From positions 1,674,001 to 1,738,000 of the forward strand of contig NZ_JACCFV010000001.1 of assembly GCF_013410545.1 (NCBI RefSeq): 64,000 bases of DNA, given 5' to 3'. This DNA comes from Pseudoclavibacter chungangensis. GTDB taxonomy: Bacteria; Actinomycetota; Actinomycetes; Actinomycetales; Microbacteriaceae. Positions 50,024 through 60,111 of this stretch are shown here, in pieces. Position numbers and translations under genes: made by a program. Below the pieces are notes generated by a model. It was not told the origin of the DNA. It worked only from the letters and a program-made list of their open reading frames with translations, and made no database searches. Numbering within the stretch: position 1 is the first letter of the stretch; each line of letters opens with the position of its first letter.

Positions 50024-51117
50024 ACCTGCGACCACCATTCGAGGTAGAACAGTCCGAGGCCGGCCGCGGCGCAGATGCCGGCGATGATCCAGAACCGGAC
50101 GACGATCGTGACCTCGGCCCACCCCTTGAGTTCGAAGTGATGGTGCAGCGGGCTCATGAGGAAGATGCGTTTGCCGTGGGTCAGCTTGAAGTAGATCCGC
50201 TGCAGGATGACCGAGCCCGTCGTGATGACGAACAGGCCGCCGATGAGGACGAGCAGGAGCTCGGTGCGCGAGATGATCGCGAACGCGGCGAGCGCGCCAC
50301 CGAGCCCGAGCGAACCGGTGTCGCCCATGAAGATCTGTGCCGGCGACGTGTTCCACCAGAGGAACCCGATGAGCGAGCCGACGATCGCCGACGCCGCGAT
50401 CGTCATGTCGAGTGGCGCGTACGCGTGGTAGCACGCGTCGGACAGCGACTCGGCGACCCGTTCCGAGCCGCAGGTCTGGTTGAACTGCCAGTACCCGATG
50501 AGCCCGAACGCGCCGATCGACACGATCGACGCCCCCGTCGCGAGACCGTCGAGTCCGTCGGTGACGTTGACCGCGTTGGAGGTCGCCGTCGTGATGAGGA
50601 CGATCCAGATGACGAGCAGGATCGTGCCCATGACACTGCCGAAGGCGAGGAAGTCGAACGGCAGCTCCCGGATGAACGAGATGCCCGTCGAGATGACCCG
50701 GACGCCCTCGGAGTTCACGAACTGCAGTCCGACGATCGCGAAGACGGACGCCACGATGACCTGGCCGGCGATCTTCGACCAGCCGCCGAGCCCGAGGCTC
50801 TGCTGCTTTCGCACCTTGAGGAAGTCGTCGATGAAGCCGATGCCCGCGAGCCCGACCATCATGCCGAGCACGAGCAGTCCGCTCGCGGTCGGGACGTCCC
50901 ACACGATGAGCAGCGACGCCCCGTAGCCGACGACGGAACCGATCGTGAAGACGATGCCACCCATCGTCGCCGTTCCGCGCTTCGAGTAGTGCCCCTCCGG
51001 ACCGTCCTCGCGGATGAACTGGCCCCAGTGCAGCTTGTGGAACAGCCGGATGAACAGCGGGGTCATGAACAGCGTGAAGAGCATGCCGACCGCGCCGGCG
51101 ATGAGGATGGCGATCAT
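50020..51117 (-). CDS. mraY: Phospho-N-acetylmuramoyl-pentapeptide transferase
   Basis: A 365-aa membrane enzyme with ten TM helices that makes lipid I from undecaprenyl phosphate. The catalytic regions [21 protein letters not shown] and [12 protein letters not shown], and the C-terminal [12 protein letters not shown], are all present. Four-base overlaps with murF and murD. Confidence 0.97.
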   Translation of the reverse strand: MIAILIAGAVGMLFTLFMTPLFIRLFHKLHWGQFIREDGPEGHYSKRGTATMGGIVFTIGSVVGYGASLLIVWDVPTASGLLVLGMMVGLAGIGFIDDFLKVRKQQSLGLGGWSKIAGQVIVASVFAIVGLQFVNSEGVRVISTGISFIRELPFDFLAFGSVMGTILLVIWIVLITTATSNAVNVTDGLDGLATGASIVSIGAFGLIGYWQFNQTCGSERVAESLSDACYHAYAPLDMTIAASAIVGSLIGFLWWNTSPAQIFMGDTGSLGLGGALAAFAIISRTELLLVLIGGLFVITTGSVILQRIYFKLTHGKRIFLMSPLHHHFELKGWAEVTIVVRFWIIAGICAAAGLGLFYLEWWSQV

Positions 51118-52532
51118 GCGTCACGTCCTTCCGCGAGGTCCGCGAGTCGGTCGCCGAGGAACCGGAGCCCCGCCGAATTGGACGACTTGACGAGCACGAT
51201 GTCGCCGGGCCGCAGCTCCGCCTCGAGGAGGGTGTACGCCTCGTCCGCGTCCTCGACGAAGCGGGACTCGCCGCTCCACGATCCCTGCGCGATCGCGCCG
51301 AGGTGCAGGGCGCGGGCGCCCCGGCCGACCACGACGAGCTGATCGATGTTGAGACGCACCGCGAGCAGACCGATCCGGTCGTGCTCCTCGATCGCGTACG
51401 GGCCGAGCTCGCTCATCTCGCCGAGGACGGCGATCGTGCGCGCGTCCGGCGGCGCGATCTGCGCGAGGGTCCGGAGCGCGGCCGACATGGAATCCGGGCT
51501 CGCGTTATAGGCGTCGTTGATGACCGTGACGGGGCCTCGGTGGACGACCTCCATGCGCCACCGCTCGGCGCGCGTCACCTCCTGCAGCGCGTCGCGCACG
51601 TCCGCGGCACTGACACCCTCGACGTGGGCGGCCGCGGCCGCGGCGAGCGCGTTCGTGACGTGGTGCTCACCGATGACCGCGAAGTGGACGTCGACGGGCT
51701 CCTCACCGGGCACGTGCAGCGTGAACCGCGTGCCGTCGAGCGAGGTCGTCACGTCGCTCGCGCGCACGTCGGCGTCGTCGCCGCGTCCGAACCACACGAC
51801 GCGCGCGGCCGTCTTTTCCGCCATCGTGCGGACGCGCGCGTCGTCGGCGTTCAGGACGGCGACGTCGCCCTCGTCGAGCGCCTGGACCATCTCGGTCTTC
51901 GAACGGAGCGTCACCTCGATGCCGCCGAACTCACCGGCGTGGGCGAGCCCGACCGTGAGGACGATGCCCACGTCGGGCTTCGCCATGCGGGTCAGTCGCG
52001 TGATCTCGCCCGGTGCGCTCGCCCCCATCTCGGCGATGAGGTACCGCGTGGACGCCGTGAGGCGGCAGAACGTGATCGGCGCGCCGACCTCGTTGTTGAA
52101 CGAGGCGATCGGTGCGACCGTCTCGCCACGGCGCGAGAAGATCGCCTGCAGCAGATTCTTCGTCGTCGTCTTCCCGTTCGACCCGGTGACCGCGATCTCC
52201 CGCAGCCTCCCGAGCGAGCGCACGCGGCGTACGACCTCGGTCCCGAGTGCCCCGAGTGCCTCGACGGCGTTCGCCACGACGATCTGCGGCACGTCGAGAT
52301 CGAGCTCCCGCTCGTCGATCACGAGCGCGGCCCCGGCCTCGACGGCCTTGGGCGCGAAGAGGTGCCCGTCGGTCTCCTCGCCGGGCTTCGCGACGAACAC
52401 GTCGCCGGGCCCGATCTTCCGCGAGTCGGTGTCGACGAGTCCCTCGACGACCGTCTCGGCAGTCGCGCCGCCGCGGAGGACGAGCGTCCCCGCGGTGACG
52501 TCGGCGATGTCCTGCAGCGTCATCGGGATCAC
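51114..52532 (-). CDS. murF: UDP-MurNAc-tripeptide--D-Ala-D-Ala ligase
   Basis: A 472-aa Mur ligase with the P-loop [27 protein letters not shown] and [11 protein letters not shown]. It attaches D-Ala-D-Ala to finish the pentapeptide. GTG 52532 is chosen because it overlaps the murE stop (GTGA) and gives the usual MIPMTL start; ATG 52523 is the alternative. Confidence 0.95.
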   Translation of the reverse strand: MIPMTLQDIADVTAGTLVLRGGATAETVVEGLVDTDSRKIGPGDVFVAKPGEETDGHLFAPKAVEAGAALVIDERELDLDVPQIVVANAVEALGALGTEVVRRVRSLGRLREIAVTGSNGKTTTKNLLQAIFSRRGETVAPIASFNNEVGAPITFCRLTASTRYLIAEMGASAPGEITRLTRMAKPDVGIVLTVGLAHAGEFGGIEVTLRSKTEMVQALDEGDVAVLNADDARVRTMAEKTAARVVWFGRGDDADVRASDVTTSLDGTRFTLHVPGEEPVDVHFAVIGEHHVTNALAAAAAAHVEGVSAADVRDALQEVTRAERWRMEVVHRGPVTVINDAYNASPDSMSAALRTLAQIAPPDARTIAVLGEMSELGPYAIEEHDRIGLLAVRLNIDQLVVVGRGARALHLGAIAQGSWSGESRFVEDADEAYTLLEAELRPGDIVLVKSSNSAGLRFLGDRLADLAEGRDA

Positions 52533-54067
52533 GCCTGCCACCCCGCTTCCCGAAGCGCCTCACGCGCCTCGTCCCGGGCGGAGTAGTGGATCTTCTCCCC
52601 CGCCACCTCCGTGTAGCTCTCGTGCCCGGGTCCCGCGACGAGGATGGTATCGCCGTCGTCCGCGAGCTCGACCGCCCGTCGGATGCCGAGGCGGGCGTCC
52701 GCTATCTCGAGCACCTCGCCCTCGGGGCGTGCGGCCCGGGCCGCGTCGACGAGGACGCGGCGGATGGCCTCCGGGTCCTCCGTGCGGGGGTTGTAGTCGG
52801 TGATGATGACGACGTCGGCGAGTTCGGCGGCGATGCGCGCCATGTCGGGTCGCTTCGTCGCGTCGCGGTCGCCGTCGGCGCCGAAGATCATGAAGAGGCG
52901 GCCGGTCGTGAACTCGCGCAGCGCACCGAGGGTCTGTTCGAACGCGTCGGGCGTGTGGCCGTAGTCGACGTAGAGCCGGGGACCGCGCTCGCCCGACACG
53001 AGTTCGAGGCGGCCGGGGACGAACGCGTCGACCCCGCCGTCGCGTTCGAGCGCCTCGCCGATCTGATCGAGGTCGTAGCCCGATTCGACGAGCATGACGA
53101 TCGCGAGGCCGGCGTTCGCGGCCGAGAACCATCCGGGCATCGGGATCGACGTGTCGAGCGAGCGACCGTCGGGGGCGACGAGCGTGAACGTCGTGGACGC
53201 GCCGCGCTGGCCGCCGACGATGACGCGCCAGTCCGCCTCGACCCCGTCCTTCGAGGTGATCGTCGTGACGGGGATGCGCGTGTTCTCGACGAGCTTCGCT
53301 CCCCACTCCGAGTCGAGCGAGACGACCCCGCGACGCGCGCGCTCGGGCGTGAACAGCTCGAGCTTCGCCTCGAAGTAGGACGCGAAGTCCGGGTAGTCGT
53401 CGAGGTGGTCGTGCGAGAGGTTCGTGAAGCCGACGACGTCGAAGAGGAGCCCGTCGACCCGGTGACGCGTGATCGCCTGCGCGGAGACCTCGATGCTCGC
53501 GGCGTGGACACCGACCTCGCGCATGCGGGCGATGAGTGCGTGGAGCTCGTTCGCTTCGGGCGTCGTGAGCGACGCGTCGATGCGTTCGTCGCCGATCCGA
53601 CGCTCGACGGTCGTCGTGAGGCCCGTGAGGACCCCGAGCTGCCCGAGCAGCCCGTCGAGGATGTACGCGACGGTCGTCTTGCCGTTCGTCCCCGTGACGC
53701 CGAAGAGCTTCGGCACGTCGGGGTCGGTGCGGTAGATCCAGGCCGACACCTCGCCGAGCGCCGCACGGGGGTCCTCGGTCACGAGCACCGGGAGCCCGCT
53801 GTCGGCGGCGAGCGCCGCGCCGGCCGCGTCGGTGAGCACGGCGACCGCGCCGTCGGCCCTCGCGTCGTCCGCGAACGACGCGCCGTGGACCCGCGCACCG
53901 GGGATGCCGACGTACAGGTCGCCGGCGTCGACGTCCTTCGAGGAGATGGAGACGCCGGTCACCTCGAGGTGATCGATGTCGTCCGGTGCGTCGAGTCCGA
54001 ACCTCGCGCAGAGTTGCGAGAGGGAACGTGGGACCGGATGGAGCGGGCGGATGCTTGCTGCGGGCAT
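52529..54067 (-). CDS. murE: UDP-MurNAc-dipeptide--diamino acid ligase MurE
   Basis: A 512-aa Mur ligase adding the third residue of the stem peptide, with P-loop [13 protein letters not shown] and SHDHLDDYPDFASY. The residue-selecting motif, DNPR in meso-DAP enzymes, reads YNPR here (TDYNPRTEDP, bases 52784-52795). The added amino acid may therefore not be DAP; Lys, Orn or diaminobutyrate are found in Microbacteriaceae. AGGAAG precedes the ATG; 25 bp after ftsI. Confidence 0.94.
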   Translation of the reverse strand: MPAASIRPLHPVPRSLSQLCARFGLDAPDDIDHLEVTGVSISSKDVDAGDLYVGIPGARVHGASFADDARADGAVAVLTDAAGAALAADSGLPVLVTEDPRAALGEVSAWIYRTDPDVPKLFGVTGTNGKTTVAYILDGLLGQLGVLTGLTTTVERRIGDERIDASLTTPEANELHALIARMREVGVHAASIEVSAQAITRHRVDGLLFDVVGFTNLSHDHLDDYPDFASYFEAKLELFTPERARRGVVSLDSEWGAKLVENTRIPVTTITSKDGVEADWRVIVGGQRGASTTFTLVAPDGRSLDTSIPMPGWFSAANAGLAIVMLVESGYDLDQIGEALERDGGVDAFVPGRLELVSGERGPRLYVDYGHTPDAFEQTLGALREFTTGRLFMIFGADGDRDATKRPDMARIAAELADVVIITDYNPRTEDPEAIRRVLVDAARAARPEGEVLEIADARLGIRRAVELADDGDTILVAGPGHESYTEVAGEKIHYSARDEAREALREAGWQA

Positions 54068-54092
54068 GTCTTCCTGAGGCGCGTGACGGGCT

Positions 54093-55868
54093 CTAGTAGC
54101 TCGTCTGGATGGTCGGCCACGGCTGCGGCGAAGTCGGAACCCGGTTCTTCTCCAGCACGTAGCTCATGACATCTTTCCACGCCGGAGCGGTTGCCGCGCT
54201 CGACCGCGTGGTCGTCGGGTCCATGATCGAGACGACGACGACGTACCGTGGGTCGTCGATCGGCGCGACACCGGCCATCGAGGTCATGTACTGACCGTCG
54301 AGGTACGTGCCCTCGCCGGAGGAGATCTGTGCCGTTCCCGTCTTGACCCCGACGCGGTAGCCGGGGATCGAGGTCTCGGCCGCGTTGTGGCCGGACTGCG
54401 CCGTGGCCTCGAGGAGCGTCAGGGTCTGGGCTGCGGCCTCGGGCGAGATGACCTGCCGGGGTTCCCCGCTCGTGAGCGGGGCGACCGTGCCGTCCGCGGC
54501 TCGGCAGCCCTGCGCGAGGCTCACGGGGAGGCGGACACCGCCGTTCGCGATCGTCTGGTAGATGCTCGCCATTTGCGGCGCCGTCACTTCGAGCCCCTGG
54601 CCGAACATGGTCGCGTAGTTCGTCTGGGGGTCCCACTCGCTCGCGGGGTGGACGGTGCCCGATTCCTCGCCGAGGAAGCCGGTCTCGGTCGGGCTGCCGA
54701 GACCGAAGTTCACGAGGTTGTCGTAGCGGGCGTCCGCGGAGAGTCGCTGTCCCATCATCGCGATGCCGACGTTCGAGGACACGGCCATGATGCCCGCCGC
54801 CGTCCAGTTCGCGACCGGGTGGTTCGAGTCGTCCGAGAAGCTCGCACCGTCCTGGTCCCAGCTGTCGGGCACGACGAAGTGCTCGTCGGGTGTCGTGAGT
54901 CCCGCGTCGAGAACCCCGGCGGCGGTGAGCGGTTTGATCGTCGAACCGGGTTCGTACGGCGACGTGAATGCACGCGAGCCGCGATCGTCGGGCTCCGAGA
55001 GGCCGGGGTTGTTGGGGTCGACGCTCGGCCACTCCGCGACCGCGACGAGCTTGCCCGTCTTGACCTCCTGCACCGTGATGTGGCCGTACTGGCCGCCCAT
55101 GCGCTGCACCTCGGAGGCGATCACCTGTTGTGCGTACCACTGCGTGTCGAGGTCGATGGACAACATGAGGTCGCCGCCCTGTTGCATCTCGGTGATCGTC
55201 ACCTCGCTGCCGGGGATCTGGACGCCGTCCGCGCCTCGCTCGTACATGAGCTCCCCGTCGACGCCCGCGAGACACGAGTCGAGCGAGTTCTCGAGGCCCG
55301 CGAGGGGGGTGCTGTCGGAGCCCAGGAATCCCGTCAGGTTGCCGGCGACCGCGCCGTTCGGGTAGACGCGGGCGGGGTGGCGTTCGTAGTACAGCCACGG
55401 GATCGCGAGGGCACGGACGGCCTCGTACTGTTCGAGCGTGACGGAACGGGTCAGGAGCGCGTAGTTGCTCTCCGGATCGGCGGCGAGCGCGTCGTCGACG
55501 ATCGAGGTCACCTGGGTCGGGTCCTGCCCCGTGATCGAGGCGAGCTTCGCGAGGGCGTCGTCGCGGGTCATCACGACGACCTCCTCGCCATCGCTCGTGA
55601 TCTCGGTGATGTCGGCGACGTTCCGCGGCGAGACGGTGATGTCGAAGCGGTCGACGCTTCCCGCGAGGACCGTGCCGGACGCGTCGAGGATGTCGCCCCG
55701 GTCGCCCCAGATGGTCGAGGTCACGCCCCGGCGCCCCTCGGCCTCCTCGTTGATCGACTGCGCGTTGACGAGCTGCACGTCGACGAGCCGAACGAGAAAC
55801 AGGACGAGGACGGCGACGACGGCGACGACGGTCGCGGCGCCGCGGCGGCGGACGGCCGTGCGGTTCAC
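54093..55868 (-). CDS. ftsI: Septal penicillin-binding protein (class B transpeptidase FtsI/PbpB)
   Basis: A 591-aa class B PBP: TM anchor (about 11-33), pedestal domain, and transpeptidase with active Ser309 in EPGSTIKPL, SSNVG and the KTG triad GVKTGTAQ. It crosslinks septal peptidoglycan with FtsW. GTG 55868 is chosen because AAGGGG lies 5 nt upstream; GTG 55874 overlaps that site. Confidence 0.94.
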   Translation of the reverse strand: MNRTAVRRRGAATVVAVVAVLVLFLVRLVDVQLVNAQSINEEAEGRRGVTSTIWGDRGDILDASGTVLAGSVDRFDITVSPRNVADITEITSDGEEVVVMTRDDALAKLASITGQDPTQVTSIVDDALAADPESNYALLTRSVTLEQYEAVRALAIPWLYYERHPARVYPNGAVAGNLTGFLGSDSTPLAGLENSLDSCLAGVDGELMYERGADGVQIPGSEVTITEMQQGGDLMLSIDLDTQWYAQQVIASEVQRMGGQYGHITVQEVKTGKLVAVAEWPSVDPNNPGLSEPDDRGSRAFTSPYEPGSTIKPLTAAGVLDAGLTTPDEHFVVPDSWDQDGASFSDDSNHPVANWTAAGIMAVSSNVGIAMMGQRLSADARYDNLVNFGLGSPTETGFLGEESGTVHPASEWDPQTNYATMFGQGLEVTAPQMASIYQTIANGGVRLPVSLAQGCRAADGTVAPLTSGEPRQVISPEAAAQTLTLLEATAQSGHNAAETSIPGYRVGVKTGTAQISSGEGTYLDGQYMTSMAGVAPIDDPRYVVVVSIMDPTTTRSSAATAPAWKDVMSYVLEKNRVPTSPQPWPTIQTSY

Positions 55869-55896
55869 ATGCACCCCTTCACGGCTCGGCTCCGGA

Positions 55897-56463
55897 TCAC
55901 CTCGTGGTCGGTGACTCCAGCTCGGTTGCCGAGGGTACGTCAGTCCCGTCGCCCGTCGCGGGAGAAACTCCGTCCTGGCCCGGAGCGGGCGCGATGTTCG
56001 GATTCGCCGCGTTTGGCGCGCTCGGGTTGAGCGCCTCGTTCCCGACGAGGCCCGGGTCGATGCCGGCGCCGGCCGACGGCGCGGTGTCGCCGCCCGTCAC
56101 CTGCCCGGTGGAGGTGTCGACGAACGAGAACGACTCCCCCGGGACCATGCCCTGTGCCGTCGCGAGCGTCGCGAGATTCTGTGGCGACGACAGTGAGCCG
56201 ACCTGCTCCGCGAGTGCGGTCTCCTGTCTCGTGAGCGCGGTCTGCTGCTGTTCGAGGGCTTGGACCTCGTACGCGCCCTGTGCGACGACGGTCGCGAGCA
56301 CGAGCTGCGCCACGAGGACGCCGCCCATGACGAGCAGGGTCGAGACGACCCACTTCACGGCCGGAGCCGCCCGGCGCCTGGGCTCGGGGGCGGCCGAGAG
56401 ACGACCACGGGGTGTGCGGCCGCGCGGAGCGGCGGGCTGTCGTGCGTTCGAGATCGCGCTCAT
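55897..56463 (-). CDS. FtsL-like bitopic division protein
   Basis: A 188-aa protein in the ftsL position. A basic N-terminus (about 1-37), one TM helix (about 38-60) and a short coiled coil ([19 protein letters not shown]) match FtsL/septum-formation-initiator topology. A long Pro/Asn/Gly-rich extracytoplasmic tail of about 75 residues follows, which is longer than in classic FtsL. The ATG overlaps the rsmH stop. Confidence 0.8.
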   Translation of the reverse strand: MSAISNARQPAAPRGRTPRGRLSAAPEPRRRAAPAVKWVVSTLLVMGGVLVAQLVLATVVAQGAYEVQALEQQQTALTRQETALAEQVGSLSSPQNLATLATAQGMVPGESFSFVDTSTGQVTGGDTAPSAGAGIDPGLVGNEALNPSAPNAANPNIAPAPGQDGVSPATGDGTDVPSATELESPTTR

Positions 56464-57428
56464 GCGTCGTTCCTCCTGATCCGTCGGGCGGCGCGCAACC
56501 TGACCGGGAGCGCGCGCGGGTTGGTTTCGGACTCGTCGAGCGGTGGCCGTTCGGCGCCACGAACGAGGAGTTCGAACTGCGGGCGGTGTTCCGGCAGTTC
56601 GACCGGGAGCCCGCGCGGCGCCGTCGACGTGCTCGCCTCGGCGAACAGCCGCTTGACGAAGCGGTCCTCGAGGGACTGGTAGGACTCGACGACGATGCGG
56701 CCGTCGACGCGCACTCGGTCGAGGGCCTGCGGCAGGGCACGTTCGAGTGCGGCGAGTTCGCCGTTGACCTCGACGCGGAGCGCCTGGAACACGCGCTTCG
56801 CGGGATGGCCCGCATCGCGTTTCGCCGCGGGCGTCGCGGCCTGCAGGATCTCGACGAGGCGTCCCGTCGTGGTGATCCGCTCGTCGGCTCGCTCGCGCAC
56901 GATGCGCGACGCGTACCGGGGCGCGAGCTTCTCGTCGCCGCAGCGGTAGAACAGTTCGCGCAGCGCGGTCTCGTCGTAGTCGTTCACGACGTCTTCGGCG
57001 GTGACGCCGCGCGTGCGATCCATGCGCATGTCGAGCGGTGCGTCCCGGGCGTAGGAGAAGCCGCGCTCGGGCTCGTCGAGCTGGAGCGAGGAGACCCCGA
57101 GGTCGAACAGCACGGCGTCGACCTCGCGGAGGCCGAGTTCGTCGAGCGATTCCGCGAAGCGGTCGTAGACGGCGTGCACGAGCGTCACGCGGTCGCCGAA
57201 GCGCGCGAGTCGACGTCCCGCGAGCTCGAGCGCATCGGTGTCGCGATCGATGCCCACGAGGCGGGCGGTGGGGCACGCGGTGAGCACGGCCTCGGCGTGG
57301 CCGCCCATGCCGAGGGTCGCGTCGACGTAGACGGCCCCCTCGCGGTCGAGGGCGGGAGCGAGGAGCTCGACGCAACGTCGGAGCATGACGGGGGTGTGGA
57401 GTGCGGCGGGGTCGCGTGAATCGTCCAT
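56460..57428 (-). CDS. rsmH: 16S rRNA m4C1402 methyltransferase
   Basis: A 322-aa SAM-dependent methyltransferase with [13 protein letters not shown], the SAM loop [16 protein letters not shown] and [19 protein letters not shown]. It methylates C1402 in the ribosome decoding site. ATG 57428 gives normal length; the frame is open to GTG 57482. It lies 136 bp after mraZ. Confidence 0.94.
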   Translation of the reverse strand: MDDSRDPAALHTPVMLRRCVELLAPALDREGAVYVDATLGMGGHAEAVLTACPTARLVGIDRDTDALELAGRRLARFGDRVTLVHAVYDRFAESLDELGLREVDAVLFDLGVSSLQLDEPERGFSYARDAPLDMRMDRTRGVTAEDVVNDYDETALRELFYRCGDEKLAPRYASRIVRERADERITTTGRLVEILQAATPAAKRDAGHPAKRVFQALRVEVNGELAALERALPQALDRVRVDGRIVVESYQSLEDRFVKRLFAEASTSTAPRGLPVELPEHRPQFELLVRGAERPPLDESETNPRALPVRLRAARRIRRNDA

Positions 57429-57564
57429 GGTGTCCGGGCTGCTGCCCCTGCCCCCCGATCCCCATCCATTCCGACCTGCCACCGGGGAAGGTGTGTCAGG
57501 GCGTTCGATCTGCTGCCGGGGAAGGTGCCTCAGAGCGTGAACGGCTGGGAGTCGCGGGCCAGGG

Positions 57565-57996
57565 TCAGAAGAGTCCCGGGATCACCTCCTCGGCGGTCTC
57601 GGAGAAGGCGGCCTCGTTCTCGTCGACGTAGCTCGTCCAGGCCTCGGCGTTCCAGATCTCGGCACGGGTGCCGGCACCGATCACGGCGAGTTCGCGGTCG
57701 AGTCCCGCGTACTCGCGGAGCTGCTGCGGGATCGTCACCCGGCCCTGCTTATCGGGCGTCTCGGCGTGCGCACCCGAGAGCAGGAGGCGCAGGTAGTCGC
57801 GCGCCTGCTTGCTCGTGACGGGCGCCTGCCGGATGCGGTCGTGCAGGTCCTCGAACTCGGCGTTCGAGAAGACGTAGACACAGCGGTCCTGGCCGCGCGT
57901 CATGACGACGCCCTCGGCGAGCTCGTCGCGGAACTTGGCGGGAAGTATGAGCCGCCCTTTCTCGTCGAGCTTGGGCGAGTACGTGCCGAGGAACAT
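57565..57996 (-). CDS. mraZ: Transcriptional regulator MraZ
   Basis: A 143-aa AbrB-like protein with two SpoVT/MraZ repeats: [22 protein letters not shown] (about 2-23) and [20 protein letters not shown] (about 78-97). It forms a ring and represses the dcw operon in other bacteria. GAGGAGGG precedes the ATG. Three 10-bp direct repeats typical of its binding site lie 31-60 bp upstream. Confidence 0.95.
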   Translation of the reverse strand: MFLGTYSPKLDEKGRLILPAKFRDELAEGVVMTRGQDRCVYVFSNAEFEDLHDRIRQAPVTSKQARDYLRLLLSGAHAETPDKQGRVTIPQQLREYAGLDRELAVIGAGTRAEIWNAEAWTSYVDENEAAFSETAEEVIPGLF

Positions 57997-58026
57997 GCAC
58001 GCCCTCCTCTCGCCCGATCGCTCCGC

Positions 58027-58056
58027 ATACCCCCACTTTACTCCACTTCACGCCAC
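58027..58056 (-). promoter_or_regulatory. MraZ-box direct repeats upstream of mraZ
   Basis: On the minus strand three consecutive decamers read GTGGCGTGAA, GTGGAGTAAA and GTGGGGGTAT. TGGNG every 10 bp matches the known MraZ site (TGGGN repeats with 5-nt spacers). A TAAAGT (58035-58040) inside the repeats could be a -10 that MraZ would cover. Confidence 0.65.
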
Positions 58057-58286
58057 GTTCTGGGATTCACGACGTTTTCGAGGTGTGTCATCCTCCGGAT
58101 TCGCTTGAAATCATACGGATCTCGAAGGTGGAGGGGATTTTTCGACCCGTGATACTGGAGGGACAGGAGTGAACAGCGCTCGGGTGGGCTCGGGCGGGCT
58201 CGGGGTACCCCGGGTGAGCACCGCGCGGCGAGCGACGCGTCGGCGCGTCACCGGAAGAACGCCCGCAGGCGGGGAGCACCCGGGGA

Positions 58287-58406
58287 GGAATGTGGAGGAC
58301 CGCCCGGCGAGTGACGTGGAGGATCACCCGGGGAGGAATGTGGAGGACCGCCCGGGGAGCGACGTGGAGGAACACGCGGGGAGGAATGTGGAGGATCACC
58401 CGGGGC
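58287..58406. repeat. 24-bp tandem repeat, five copies, A-B-A-B-A
   Basis: Five head-to-tail 24-bp units begin at 58287, 58311, 58335, 58359 and 58383. All share GTGGAGGA near the middle and end in CGGGGA or a one-base variant. Units 1, 3 and 5 start GGAATGTGG; units 2 and 4 start GTGACGTGG or GCGACGTGG, so a 48-bp higher-order unit exists. A degenerate copy may precede (58263-58286). The unit length is a multiple of three, so both strands stay open and would encode octapeptide repeats. Confidence 0.9.
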
Positions 58407-58493
58407 CGCGGAATGCGGACGTTCCGCCCGCGCGTCGACGCTGTCGCGTCGGCTCGGTCGCGCCGGCTCGCGAATCGAGCCGGAACGACGAAA

Positions 58494-58527
58494 CGCGGGC
58501 CGGCAGTCCGTGGACTGCCGACCCGCG
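58494..58527 (-). terminator. Terminator after the DUF3040 gene
   Basis: A 16-bp stem with one wobble mismatch and a GT loop, 23 bp past the DUF3040 stop. Confidence 0.65.
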
Positions 58528-58549
58528 TCGAGGCGTGTGTGGCGGTGTA

Positions 58550-58933
58550 CTACTCGTCGCCGCTCTGGCGGCGCTCCCAGCGCTCCTCGAGGTTGCCCAT
58601 GAACGACCCCTTGGCCTTCGGTGCCCCGGACGACTTCGGATCGGGCGCGGATTCGGCCTGCGCCTGCGCGTCGCCCTTCCGCGGACGGAAGGCGAACACC
58701 ACACCGATGAGCATGGCGACGAAACCGATCACGCCGACGACGGGCTGCTGGAGCGCGAGCCCACCGAGGACGATGCCGAGTCCGACAGCGACCGCGAGGA
58801 CCGCGAGGACGACCGAGCGCGTCGAGACCCCACCCGACGAGCGGCCGGCGGTCGACACGACGTCGGCGTCGTTCTGATAGAGGTGTCGCTCCATCTCATC
58901 GAGCAGCCGTTGCTCTTGCTCGGACAATGCCAT
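58550..58933 (-). CDS. DUF3040 membrane protein
   Basis: A 127-aa actinobacterial protein. It starts MALSEQEQRLLDEMERHLY, the family signature, followed by two TM helices (about 38-58 and 62-80) and a charged tail. The function is unknown; it is usually found just upstream of mraZ. ATG 58933 is the conserved start; the frame is open farther upstream. Confidence 0.88.
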   Translation of the reverse strand: MALSEQEQRLLDEMERHLYQNDADVVSTAGRSSGGVSTRSVVLAVLAVAVGLGIVLGGLALQQPVVGVIGFVAMLIGVVFAFRPRKGDAQAQAESAPDPKSSGAPKAKGSFMGNLEERWERRQSGDE

Positions 58934-59019
58934 GTGAACCTCACACCTCTCGAATCCTGACGTGCCGCCGTCGGACCTCGGGTCCGTCTGATGCTCCATC
59001 CTAGGCGCGGGCGGCTGAG

Positions 59020-59025
59020 TAGAAT
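59020..59025 (+). promoter_or_regulatory. Predicted -10, leaderless polyprenyl synthase transcript
   Basis: TAGAAT ends 6 nt before GTG 59032, and there is no ribosome-binding site. No clear -35. Confidence 0.45.
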
Positions 59026-59031
59026 AGAGAA

Positions 59032-60108
59032 GTGACTGACAGTTCCGTCCCACCGGGTGAGGTCGATGCGATAATCGCCGCTCGCATCGACGAGGCGATG
59101 ACCGCGATCGCCCCCCTGGGCGCGGATGCGGTCACGTTCGTGGATCGAGCGAGAGCGTACACCCGGGGCGGCAAACGCATCCGTGCCGCATTCTGCATCG
59201 CGGGATACGAGTCCACCGGCGCTGCCGCCTCGAGTGCCGCACCCACCGCCGCGGCCGCCCTCGAGTTCTTCCACGCGGCCGCCCTCGCGCACGACGACAT
59301 CATCGACCGGTCGGACACGCGCCGCGGCCTCCCGTCCGCACACCGCGCCTTCGAGGCACTCCACGACGATGCGCGATGGGCCGGGGACGGTGCACACTTC
59401 GGCACGAGCGCCGCGCTCCTGCTCGGTGACCTCCTCCTCGTCTGCAGCGACGAGCTCATGGTGGAGGCCGAGCAGCTGGTCCCGCCGGACGCCGGGCGCG
59501 CGGCCCGTGCAGAGTTCCGACGCATGCGGCTCGAGGTGTCCGCCGGCCAGTACCTCGACCTCGTCGAAGAGGTCGCGTGGCCGACCGTCCCGACCCCCGA
59601 ACGGGCGGCACGGGCCATCACGATCGCCACGGCGAAGTCGGCCCGGTACAGCGTCGAGGCCCCGCTCGTGCTCGGTGCACGCCTCGGCGGCGCCGACGAC
59701 GACGACATCGAGCGCATCCGCGCGTTCGGCCTCCCGCTCGGCCTCGCGTTCCAACTCCGCGACGACGTGCTCGGCGTGTTCGGCGACGAAGCCGTCACGG
59801 GCAAGCCCGCGGGCGACGATCTGCGCGAGGGCAAGCGCACGCTGCTCGTCGCGGACACCCTCGCACGGCTTGACGCCGATGCCGCCGCCGCGTTCGACCA
59901 GGACCTCGGCGACCCCGACCTCGATGACGCGGACGTCGAGCGATTGCAGGGGGTCATCCGCGCGAGCGGTGGGCTCGATGCGACCGAGCGACGCATCGAG
60001 GACTGGCTCGGCACGGGCCTCGCCGCGATCGACGCCGCGGGCCTCCGCCCGGAGTCGACGACGCTCCTGCGCGACCTCGCCCACCGGACGGCCCGACGCG
60101 ACCTCTGA
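59032..60108 (+). CDS. Polyprenyl diphosphate synthase (geranylgeranyl-PP synthase type)
   Basis: A 358-aa trans-isoprenyl diphosphate synthase with both Asp-rich motifs: DDIID (about residue 87) and DDVLG (about 242), plus GGKRIR for IPP binding. It makes C15-C20 or longer prenyl diphosphates, for instance for menaquinone or carotenoids; chain length cannot be set here. It matches the position of idsA2 (Rv2173) next to Rv2175c and pknL in M. tuberculosis. Confidence 0.9.
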   Translation: MTDSSVPPGEVDAIIAARIDEAMTAIAPLGADAVTFVDRARAYTRGGKRIRAAFCIAGYESTGAAASSAAPTAAAALEFFHAAALAHDDIIDRSDTRRGLPSAHRAFEALHDDARWAGDGAHFGTSAALLLGDLLLVCSDELMVEAEQLVPPDAGRAARAEFRRMRLEVSAGQYLDLVEEVAWPTVPTPERAARAITIATAKSARYSVEAPLVLGARLGGADDDDIERIRAFGLPLGLAFQLRDDVLGVFGDEAVTGKPAGDDLREGKRTLLVADTLARLDADAAAAFDQDLGDPDLDDADVERLQGVIRASGGLDATERRIEDWLGTGLAAIDAAGLRPESTTLLRDLAHRTARRDL

Positions 60109-60111
60109 CCG

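Larger units (their letters stand above)
58057..58549. other. Gene-free region between mraZ and the DUF3040 gene
   Basis: About 490 bp with no convincing gene. It holds a TATGAT on the minus strand (58110-58115) that may be a second mraZ promoter, a 24-bp tandem repeat (58287-58406), a small hairpin with 8-bp arms (CCGGCTCG / CGAGCCGG, 58463-58483) and the DUF3040 terminator. A plus-strand frame from GTG 58169 has GGAGGG 6 nt upstream but runs antisense through the DUF3040 gene. Confidence 0.6.

Noticed and set aside
58088..58399. Minus-strand frame of 103 aa reading the 24-bp repeat as VLHIPPRV-like octapeptides
   Set aside because: No ribosome-binding site or family match. A repeat unit divisible by three stays open in any frame lacking stops.
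58287..58406. CRISPR array
   Set aside because: Units are contiguous 24-mers without spacers, and no cas genes are present.
58169..58960. Plus-strand frame of 263 aa with octapeptide repeats and a purine-rich site before GTG 58169
   Set aside because: Most of it is antisense to the DUF3040 gene, a recognised family, and composition outside the repeat looks like random high-GC translation.
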